A stretch of DNA of 14,743 bases from S143-63 sp964425855 (GTDB taxonomy: Archaea; Thermoproteota; Thermoprotei_A; Sulfolobales; Acidilobaceae), in NCBI GenBank assembly GCA_964425855.1, contig CAYROE010000027.1, positions 1 to 14,743 of the forward strand. The letters are read 5' to 3'. This document shows positions 6,665 to 12,193 of the stretch, one piece after another. Made by a program: the position numbers and the translations under genes. Positions within the stretch are counted from its first letter, which is position 1; each line of letters begins with the position of its first letter. Below the pieces are notes generated by a model, which saw nothing but the letters and a program-made list of their open reading frames with translations, searched no databases and had not been told where the DNA came from.

Positions 6665-7363
6665 ATGTATGCGGGCACAGGAAACCTGAGTAAAACAACT
6701 ATAATAGAGCAGCTGATATACATATCCCGAGAACTCGACGGCTTAGTAAGCCAGCTCCTCAGATATATGCCCGAGGAGGGTGGTCTTCCGAGCCAAGAGG
6801 TCCTGGATAAACTATATAGGCAAGACGTAGCAATCACTAAGGACAAGATCGATCAAGCAGTATCCAGGCTACTCGAGTTCATTGCGTCTGGAAGAATGGG
6901 TCTCATAGATTCAAAGGAATTCTATATAAGTATAGCGATGGGTCTTAGAAGAATAACAGACTATGTTGAAGCAGTAATCCACAGACTTCTCCTCGCGAAG
7001 AAAAAGCTCGGCTCAGATCTCGAGATCCCTGAGCTATCAAATAAACTTAGGGAAATGATACGAATGCTTGAAGAAGCAATATTCGAAACCTCAAGCATCG
7101 TTAGGGCATTCTCGACTATATCACGTGGCAATACTGAGATCCTAAAAACCATGGAGTCTAAAGTTGACAGGATAAAAGAAATAGAACAGGACGCTGACGA
7201 AACCTACAGGGATCTAATGGAGAAACTATTAGACTTCTTCCCAGACAACTATATAGCATACACAGTATACAGAGAGATACTAGATAAACTAGAGGATGCA
7301 CTAGACGAAGCAGAACGCATTGCTATAGACCTAAAAATACTAGCTTTAACTTCGGCATACTAG
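6665..7363 (+). CDS. PhoU / DUF47-like helical protein
   Basis: The 232-residue product is all helical, and its C-terminal part looks like the PhoU-related DUF47 (PhoU_div) family: KEIEQDADETYRDLMEKL at 171-188, then FFPDNYIAYTVYREILDKLE and EDALDEAERIA at 210-220. The E/DxxD-type acidic motifs on successive helices are those used for metal binding in PhoU proteins. A weaker first unit is seen around QDVAITKDKIDQAVSRLLEF (53-72). DUF47 proteins often accompany Pit phosphate transporters, but no transporter, kinase or phosphate gene is present here. The neighbours are another helical protein upstream and the tRNA-splicing endonuclease downstream. AGGTGGGC precedes the ATG. The assignment to the PhoU superfamily is fairly good; the cellular role is open. 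Confidence 0.75.
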   Translation: MYAGTGNLSKTTIIEQLIYISRELDGLVSQLLRYMPEEGGLPSQEVLDKLYRQDVAITKDKIDQAVSRLLEFIASGRMGLIDSKEFYISIAMGLRRITDYVEAVIHRLLLAKKKLGSDLEIPELSNKLREMIRMLEEAIFETSSIVRAFSTISRGNTEILKTMESKVDRIKEIEQDADETYRDLMEKLLDFFPDNYIAYTVYREILDKLEDALDEAERIAIDLKILALTSAY

Positions 7364-7390
7364 TCTTTCTCCTATAATTTTCCGGAAAGA
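7364..7390 (+). terminator. Possible weak terminator hairpin after the PhoU-like gene
   Basis: TCTTTC (7364-7369), directly after the stop codon, pairs with GAAAGA (7385-7390) around a T-rich loop. The second arm overlaps the palindrome TTTCCGGAAA (7379-7388). The stem is only 6 bp. Confidence 0.3.
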
Positions 7391-7448
7391 AATCTATCCC
7401 TAGAAACGAAGAACGTTCCGCCAGTAATCCTGGTAAGGGACACTCTAT

Positions 7449-7455
7449 AGGAGGT
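7449..7455 (+). promoter_or_regulatory. Strong ribosome binding site of endA
   Basis: AGGAGGT, seven bases before the ATG at 7463, is the longest Shine-Dalgarno match I noticed in the window and fixes the endA start. No convincing TATA box was found in the 99-bp gap. Confidence 0.6.
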
Positions 7456-7462
7456 TAGTAGT

Positions 7463-8008
7463 ATGAACAAGATTAAAGCACTAATGTACTCGACTACAAT
7501 TATCGTCCCTGATCTCGACGAATCAGATGAGCTTTTCAGAGAATTCTATGGAAAACCGGCAGGATACGATAAGCCAAAACCAGGAGAAGCACGGGGACCT
7601 CTTATACTTGATCCGCTTGAAGCAGTTTATCTCTTAGAACTAGGAAAACTTGAGGTCTATAAGAGTAGTGGAGATCCTGTAAACTATGATGAACTAGTTA
7701 AATGGGCCCGTGAACGAATCCCTAGATTTGATATGTTGTATCCTGTATACAAGGATCTTAGAAACCGTGGGTTTGTCGTGAGATCCGGTCTAAAATATGG
7801 ATCGGACTTCACTGTTTATAGGTATGGTCCAGGAATTGATCACTCGCCTTATATAGTTCATTCCTATCCCGGCAAGTATACTATTGATCCCGTAGAGATT
7901 GTTAAGGCTGGGAGACTAAGTCATACTGTTAGGAAAACTTTCATTCTTTCTATAACAGGCAGTGAAAGCGATGTCATCTACTTAATGTTTAAATGGTTCA
8001 AACCCTAG
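7463..8008 (+). CDS. endA: tRNA-splicing endonuclease, catalytic subunit
   Basis: Cuts the bulge-helix-bulge at intron borders of pre-tRNA. The catalytic triad is complete: Y119 (DFTVYR), H127 (DHSPYIVH) and K158 (TVRKTF), at nearly the same positions as in the Methanocaldococcus enzyme. The catalytic domain spans about 85-165, with the typical YxDLRNRGFVVRSGLKYGSDF segment just before the tyrosine. The N-terminal domain (1-80) carries DPLEAVYLLELGKLEVY at 50-66. The length of 181 residues is that of a single-copy subunit. Crenarchaeal enzymes are usually heterotetramers of a catalytic and a structural subunit. No structural subunit is seen in this window, so it must be encoded elsewhere. The gene is followed by the eight-cysteine protein after 98 nt. 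Confidence 0.93.
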   Translation: MNKIKALMYSTTIIVPDLDESDELFREFYGKPAGYDKPKPGEARGPLILDPLEAVYLLELGKLEVYKSSGDPVNYDELVKWARERIPRFDMLYPVYKDLRNRGFVVRSGLKYGSDFTVYRYGPGIDHSPYIVHSYPGKYTIDPVEIVKAGRLSHTVRKTFILSITGSESDVIYLMFKWFKP

Positions 8009-8106
8009 CTTAATTACTTGTGGAACTAGTTATCAGTCAACCATAGGAAAATGACAAGGAATGTAACTGGACGATCTGGGTACAGAGATGAGAGGTGTGA
8101 TTTGGG

Positions 8107-8475
8107 TTGAGCAACTGGCCTCATAGATCAAGACCACAAAGAGGACCGGGTCCAAGAAGTAGACAGCCTAGGCCTAGGCCCCTAGGAGACAAGTGTAATC
8201 CTCTGTGTCCCTTCTTTAGATGCTCAAAGAATGCTCTCCGCATCACTACCGAGCAATACAAGGGCAGGGTAATCCGTGTACCTTTCTGTTCCTGGATAGG
8301 GGACAAATGTATTGGAGCTGCCTGTAGATTTGCTTATTGTGAGAAACGAGCAATGTTGCCTGACGGTAGATGCTCTTTCGCAGTAAGGCAACAGAAGACC
8401 CGGGATTTTGAAGACGAGCTCAGGGAGTTGGAACGGGAAGAGAGGAAGTTCAAGTTTAGAGACGATTTCTACTAG
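8107..8475 (+). CDS. Uncharacterised eight-cysteine protein with a duplicated four-Cys module and basic N-terminus
   Basis: I do not recognise a named family. The 122-residue product has three parts. Residues 1-27 are rich in Arg and Pro (PRSRQPRPRP), suggesting nucleic-acid contact. Residues 27-95 hold eight cysteines at 30, 34, 39, 61, 68, 73, 78 and 89. Residues 98-122 form a strongly charged helix (FEDELRELEREERKFKFRDD). The cysteine part is a tandem duplication: GDKCNPLCPFFRCSKNAL and GDKCIGAACRFAYCEKRAM align as GDKC-x(3-4)-C-x4-C-x-K-x-A, each followed by a fourth Cys (C61, C89) next to Ser. Two zinc sites or two Fe-S clusters are plausible. The start is a TTG at 8107 with GAGGTGTGAT upstream. 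It lies behind endA and shares the stop tetramer CTAG with the opposing UbiX gene. Confidence 0.75.
   Translation: MSNWPHRSRPQRGPGPRSRQPRPRPLGDKCNPLCPFFRCSKNALRITTEQYKGRVIRVPFCSWIGDKCIGAACRFAYCEKRAMLPDGRCSFAVRQQKTRDFEDELRELEREERKFKFRDDFY
8166..8179. repeat. Perfect 14-bp palindrome made of CCTAGG units
   Basis: GCCTAGGCCTAGGC reads the same on both strands, and a third CCTAGG follows at 8181-8186. It lies inside the coding sequence and encodes part of the Pro-Arg repeat of the eight-cysteine protein. Most simply it reflects Pro-Arg repeats written with CCT and AGG codons. Confidence 0.5.
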
Positions 8476-9053
8476 GCTGTCTCTCCCCATCTCCTGTAGA
8501 GTTTATTTTCTATTCCGGCCGCGTCGAGTAGCTTTCCTACGAGGAAGTCTACGATATCACCTATGTTTTCCGGCTTATGATAGAATGCCACCATTAATGG
8601 TGTTATTATTGCTCCTGCCCTAGCTAGCTTTAACATGTTCTCCAGCTCTACTATACCTAGCGGGGTCTCCCTTGGAGCTACAACAAGCCTCCTCCTTAGT
8701 CTCAAGACCGAGAGAGCCGCTCTAACTATTAGGTTCTCAGCGATACCAGAGGCTATCAGTGCAACCGTTTTCATACTGGCAGGAGCTATGATCATAACGT
8801 CTGGTGCATTACTCGAACTAGCATATGGGCTACTGAAATCATGTTCTAGATAAACTCTTGCATACCTAGATAAGGTCTCTAGTACTGATTCTCTTTCCAT
8901 TCCTTCCTCTAGATAAGCTACTTTTAATGCACCTTCTGATATAACAATATCGAAAATAATCGTGTCTCGACGACGTGACAGATATTCGGCTAATCTAAAC
9001 CCTACTCTAACTCCACTAGCTCCTGTTATTGCGAGAAGTACTCTTTTCTGCAT
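8472..9053 (-). CDS. ubiX: UbiX-family flavin prenyltransferase
   Basis: Joins a dimethylallyl unit to reduced FMN to make prenyl-FMN, the cofactor of UbiD-type decarboxylases. From the ATG at 9053 the product has 193 residues, a normal length. Visible signatures are LLAITGASGVRVGFRLAEYL (6-25, flavin phosphate binding), IVISEGA (37-43), IIAPASMKTVALIASGIAENL (88-108), VAPRETPLG (125-133), PLMVAFYHKP (152-161) and the terminal RRWGE. A GTG at 9092 would add 13 residues, overlap the preceding gene and lengthen a protein whose family begins at this point, so I prefer 9053. It is the last gene of a five-gene minus-strand operon, 16 nt after the macro-domain gene. In archaea a UbiD-type decarboxylase of the mevalonate route needs this cofactor; none is seen here. 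Confidence 0.92.
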   Translation of the reverse strand: MQKRVLLAITGASGVRVGFRLAEYLSRRRDTIIFDIVISEGALKVAYLEEGMERESVLETLSRYARVYLEHDFSSPYASSSNAPDVMIIAPASMKTVALIASGIAENLIVRAALSVLRLRRRLVVAPRETPLGIVELENMLKLARAGAIITPLMVAFYHKPENIGDIVDFLVGKLLDAAGIENKLYRRWGETA

Positions 9054-9069
9054 TCTATCAGCCCAGAGA

Positions 9070-9621
9070 TCAACAATCGTATCCTTCGCCACCTAGTGCT
9101 TCCGTCACTCCACGTAGCATTTCATGATATGCTTTCTCTCCCCATGCGACGAACACTATCTCTTCGAGACACTTTGCGTCATGTGAATCTACTATCTTCG
9201 CCATTTCACGAGCAACCTCCTCGACTCTGAGACCTCCAACTCCAGCACCCATGGCTGGGAACGCTATTGACTCGACACATAGGTTCTCTGCTTCCGTGAG
9301 AGCAGCTATCGTGGCCTTAACCGCGTTCTCAAGAGGTATCCGCATAGCTGGTCTCTCCATTGTAGGGGCATGTATAACGTATTTTGCGGAAAGATCTCCG
9401 GCAGTAGTTGAAATTGCTTTACCGACAGGAACCGGGGCCTTTTTCCTCGCTTCATCTTCTATTACCTGGCCTCCTCTCCTCTTTATGGCGCCCGCAACAC
9501 CTCCTCCCATTATCATGAGACTGTTTGCAGCGTTTACTATCGCGTCTACACTAATCTGTGTGATGTCGGCTTCCATTACGATTAGCCTTGCACCATTTGA
9601 TAGCTTAAAACACTTCTTCAC
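9070..9621 (-). CDS. Macro domain protein (ADP-ribose binding or hydrolase)
   Basis: A stand-alone macro domain of 183 residues that binds ADP-ribose or its derivatives and may remove ADP-ribose from proteins, or process ADP-ribose-1''-phosphate or O-acetyl-ADP-ribose. In order: VMEADITQISVDAIVNAAN (15-33) with the adenine-binding Asp and the NAAN motif, GGGVAGAIKRRGG (39-51) of the distal-ribose loop, and AFPAMGAGVGG (120-130) of the phosphate loop. The substrate cannot be read from the motifs alone. The GTG start at 9621 has GGTGAC a few bases upstream. It lies 46 nt after the cyclo-ligase-like gene and 16 nt before ubiX, so it is in the middle of the operon. Why an ADP-ribose enzyme sits with one-carbon and flavin-prenyl genes is not clear. 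Confidence 0.92.
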   Translation of the reverse strand: MKKCFKLSNGARLIVMEADITQISVDAIVNAANSLMIMGGGVAGAIKRRGGQVIEDEARKKAPVPVGKAISTTAGDLSAKYVIHAPTMERPAMRIPLENAVKATIAALTEAENLCVESIAFPAMGAGVGGLRVEEVAREMAKIVDSHDAKCLEEIVFVAWGEKAYHEMLRGVTEALGGEGYDC

Positions 9622-9667
9622 TCTTTGTCACCATATCATAGTTAATGAGTTTTCTGGTAATTCAAGA

Positions 9668-10414
9668 TTAGCCTATTCCACGTCTCTCTAATAGTTCTTT
9701 TAGTAATGGTATTGCATCGAGTTTTTCTTTTGGCAGTGATTCATAGTCTATGCCTTTAGGTCGATGTCCTCTTTTCCCGCATCTAATTATCCTTGTGTTT
9801 GTTACGATTAGATCGACGGGGACATCGTGTGGTTTTCTTGGAATATTGTCTACTAGTTGGAGATCATGTATTGTAGTAGCTATTGGTGTTTTTTCATCTA
9901 CTATTCCTAGCTCGGTGAGTATTCCGTATTCTATGTCTCCGTATCCTTCGCCTTTTCCTAGACGATTACAATTTTTGTCTATAGCGACGCTTCCCTCTAC
10001 TATTAGGTCTATTCCTTTTATCGTTGTTTTAATTTTTGGAATAGTGTCAAGTAGTATACCGAACCTAAATGCTCCTCGGATAGTTGAAGCATACCTCTTG
10101 TATTCTTCGGGTATATCTCCTCCTGGAAGTAGAAGGAATCCCTGTCGTATTCTTGGAGTAGGCATGATTAGCGTCTTTCCTTCCTTTAATGCTTTTAGTC
10201 TAACAGGTCGTTGGGGTGAATCCGGGTTCACCTTGATTATTTTTGAGTTTCTCCACTCAGGAGTTCTTGCTAGGAGTTCTGCTGCTTGCTCGGCCCCTTT
10301 GAAGTTTGGAATTCTTCCTCTTATAGGGTATGGTGGTCTCGTTGCATTGTTCTTTTCTAGTTTATTGTAGACTTCTTCTCTTATTCGTCTCCTAATCATG
10401 TCGACTAGATCCAT
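9668..10414 (-). CDS. 5-formyltetrahydrofolate cyclo-ligase family protein
   Basis: Belongs to the family of 5-formyl-THF cyclo-ligase (methenyl-THF synthetase), which converts 5-formyl-THF to 5,10-methenyl-THF with ATP. The nucleotide/phosphate motif appears as RLGKGEGYGDIEYG (151-164), and the later segment HDLQLVDNIPRKPHDVPVDLIVT (183-206) fits the archaeal branch. At 248 residues it is longer than the bacterial enzymes (about 190), with extra N-terminal sequence. Archaea of this kind may use modified pterins, so the true substrate could be a tetrahydromethanopterin-like C1 carrier. The ATG at 10414 has TAGGAG upstream. It follows the MTHFR-like gene by 36 nt, which supports a shared one-carbon role. 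Confidence 0.82.
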   Translation of the reverse strand: MDLVDMIRRRIREEVYNKLEKNNATRPPYPIRGRIPNFKGAEQAAELLARTPEWRNSKIIKVNPDSPQRPVRLKALKEGKTLIMPTPRIRQGFLLLPGGDIPEEYKRYASTIRGAFRFGILLDTIPKIKTTIKGIDLIVEGSVAIDKNCNRLGKGEGYGDIEYGILTELGIVDEKTPIATTIHDLQLVDNIPRKPHDVPVDLIVTNTRIIRCGKRGHRPKGIDYESLPKEKLDAIPLLKELLERRGIG

Positions 10415-10450
10415 GTCTTTTACTCCTAGTTTATTAATGTAGGATAGAGG

Positions 10451-11197
10451 CTACTTTAGGTATCCGGCTTCCTTCAGAATATGTGATAATCCCGTTAAAA
10501 GATCAGAGTTCCCGGGACTTGATAGGATCACGCGTTCAATAATGCCTTGAGCCTCTATTTTTTCGAGGAAAGAAACAATATCCTCTATTGGAATATATGG
10601 TATATCGTGCTCTTTTAGATATTTCTTATTTCGGTCGTCGGCGAGCACGATATATACTCCAAGTACGGCTTTTGATTCTCTCCTGTTGATGAGCCTCATT
10701 ATCTCTTCCACTATAGCTAGGTTCTCCGGGTTTAAACGAGTTATATAATAGTATTTGGCTCCTGTATTGATCCGTTTTCTGATGTCTTCGAGGCTTCTTC
10801 TAGAGCTCAGTAAGAGGCCAGTATTTACTCCATAACTGTTCCCGTAGGAGACCGCATCTTCTGGAACCCACGCTCCCGGACAGTAATCTCCTTGTAGAGG
10901 TGGATCACCGGTGAGATATAGTTGATCTCGGAGTCCTAGATAGACCGCGGTTTTTATAATGGATTTCAAGGAGACAATGCTGTGGTCTCTAACCCTTAGA
11001 TGCATTATCGGGTAAGCTCCTAGCACGGATAAAGCATAGAGAGCGAGGAGAGGAGAGCTTACAGACGGTTTTCCGAGCGGTACATCGGGTACGTCTATCC
11101 TCTTGTATAGTTTAGCTAGACGGCTAAGTCTTTCAAGAATAATTTCCTTGCTTCTCGCAGGCTCTAGCTCAGGGAATATCTCTAGCTTTTTAGACAT
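10451..11197 (-). CDS. Methylenetetrahydrofolate reductase-like TIM-barrel protein
   Basis: Resembles the MetF/MTHFR superfamily, flavin enzymes that reduce methylene-THF to methyl-THF. The visible support is the beta-strand/loop HLRVRDHS (66-73), in the place of the family's H-x(2)-CRD, and the helix-strand segment AVYLGLRDQLYLTGDPPLQGD (84-104) with the TGDPP loop. At 248 residues it is shorter than bacterial MetF (about 290), and I cannot see the complete set of flavin contacts, so it may be a divergent or non-reductase member. It lies 17 nt after the UbiA-type gene and 36 nt before the cyclo-ligase-like gene. GGTG sits upstream of the ATG at 11197. Confidence 0.72.
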   Translation of the reverse strand: MSKKLEIFPELEPARSKEIILERLSRLAKLYKRIDVPDVPLGKPSVSSPLLALYALSVLGAYPIMHLRVRDHSIVSLKSIIKTAVYLGLRDQLYLTGDPPLQGDYCPGAWVPEDAVSYGNSYGVNTGLLLSSRRSLEDIRKRINTGAKYYYITRLNPENLAIVEEIMRLINRRESKAVLGVYIVLADDRNKKYLKEHDIPYIPIEDIVSFLEKIEAQGIIERVILSSPGNSDLLTGLSHILKEAGYLK

Positions 11198-11214
11198 CTC
11201 TATACACCATATTA

Positions 11215-12069
11215 TTATACCAATACGCTAAGCACGAATCCCACCAATCCAATCATCATGGCAAAGAGCATTATTTGTTTCTGACGTAACGCTTCTTCTC
11301 TGTGTGGATTAATAATTACTTTATATGACGAGTAGAGAAGCGCAAAATCCACAATTATCACGAAAACACTATATACGGCCTCGTTGACGAGTCCATAGAT
11401 AACAGGTATAGGGCTCAGCAAGACTGCTAAAAGGTTAAACATGCCTGCGATAAATGCGGCTTTTCGTTCTCCTACTAGTATTGGAAGGCTCTTGACCCCC
11501 TTGACCTTGTCTCCTTCTACATCTGCTATATCCTTCACTATTTCTCTTGCAAGTACACTGAGGAACACCATTGCCCAGAACACGAGGACTGTGTAATTGG
11601 GATTATTCGTAAATGTAAAGGCGTACAGAAACGGAAGGCTGGTAGAGAAAGCAACTGCGACATTTCCCATAAACCCGCTCGCTTTGAGTCTATGATCGTA
11701 TAATGCACTGACAATTACTGCTGCTACAACCACTGTCAGGCTATCAAGGCCTGCTCGCAGGCTCGCCACAATCCCTATAAATACGAGGACTAGATAGCAG
11801 ATGAAAGCCTGTTTGATAGATATAATTCCGGATGGGAGAGGTCTGTTTGGAGCGTTTATCTTGTCAATCTCTATATCGGCGATATCGTTCAGAACCATTG
11901 CTGATGCAGAGATTGTGAACCCGACGAGAAAACCAGCAATATAGTCTAATGTCTCGAACGTGAAAAAATCTCTTCCAGTAGCTATGGCAAGAGCTACAAG
12001 TACAGCAAAACCTACCATCACACTATTAACTATCCGCATCAGCCGCAGGCAAGCATAGATGCGTTTCAT
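11215..12069 (-). CDS. UbiA-type prenyltransferase, likely digeranylgeranylglyceryl phosphate synthase
   Basis: Membrane enzyme that adds the second geranylgeranyl chain to geranylgeranylglyceryl phosphate in archaeal ether-lipid synthesis. The first Asp-rich motif is complete: NDIADIEIDKINAPNRPLPSG, residues 61-81, with N61, D62, D65 and D69. The second is KDIADVEGDKVKG (179-191) with D180, D183 and D187. YDHRLKASGFMGN (124-136) is typical of the family. About eight or nine hydrophobic segments are present, and 284 residues is the usual length. The RPLPSG element favours the DGGGP synthase branch over quinone or heme prenyltransferases. It is the first gene of the operon that ends with ubiX. 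A GGGGAGG ribosome binding site lies near 12079-12085, and a minus-strand TATA box precedes it. Confidence 0.92.
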   Translation of the reverse strand: MKRIYACLRLMRIVNSVMVGFAVLVALAIATGRDFFTFETLDYIAGFLVGFTISASAMVLNDIADIEIDKINAPNRPLPSGIISIKQAFICYLVLVFIGIVASLRAGLDSLTVVVAAVIVSALYDHRLKASGFMGNVAVAFSTSLPFLYAFTFTNNPNYTVLVFWAMVFLSVLAREIVKDIADVEGDKVKGVKSLPILVGERKAAFIAGMFNLLAVLLSPIPVIYGLVNEAVYSVFVIIVDFALLYSSYKVIINPHREEALRQKQIMLFAMMIGLVGFVLSVLV

Positions 12070-12108
12070 TAATTATTTCCTCCCCTATTATCGATCCTAA
12101 CATTCTCC

Positions 12109-12120
12109 ACTTTATAATAA
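12109..12120 (-). promoter_or_regulatory. Putative TATA box of the UbiA-to-UbiX operon
   Basis: On the minus strand TTATTATAAAG lies about 41-51 bp upstream of the UbiA ATG. A transcript start near 12089 would leave a leader of about 20 nt that contains GGGGAGG. Confidence 0.5.
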
Positions 12121-12126
12121 AGAGTT

Positions 12127-12172
12127 ATGTGTAGGATACAGGTTATATTAAAAACCTATGTATGATACACAT
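12127..12172. promoter_or_regulatory. Long dyad-symmetric element over the lysS TATA box
   Basis: ATGTGTAGGATAC (12127-12139) is an inverted match of GTATGATACACAT (12160-12172) at 11 of 13 positions. Directly inside them AGGTT (12140-12144) is the inverse of AACCT (12153-12157), with a 2-nt bulge. The 8-nt centre holds most of TTATATTA (12143-12150), the likely lysS TATA box, with transcription expected near 12170-12175 and the ATG at 12194. A dimeric repressor bound here would block TBP. It could also act on the divergent UbiA operon, whose promoter is 10-20 bp away. Confidence 0.5.
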
Positions 12173-12193
12173 TGAGTCCCTGGATGAGAAATC

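Noticed and set aside
6621..6689. 22-codon frame starting at an ATG, overlapping the start of the PhoU-like gene
   Set aside because: No ribosome binding site, very short, and it contains the ribosome binding site of the next gene; chance is the simpler reading.
7995..8005. GGTTCAAACCC, which matches the tRNA T-loop/B-box consensus
   Set aside because: It is the end of endA coding for W-F-K-P. The flanking bases do not form a five-pair T stem, and no acceptor, D or anticodon arm fits around it.
9054..9092. GTG start giving UbiX 13 more residues
   Set aside because: It would overlap the macro-domain gene, and UbiX proteins typically begin just before the ITGASG motif, which fits the ATG at 9053.
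9750..10370. Long open frame on the plus strand opposite the cyclo-ligase-like gene
   Set aside because: Low-complexity Ser/Ile/Pro-rich translation and no ribosome binding site, antisense to a gene with clear family motifs.
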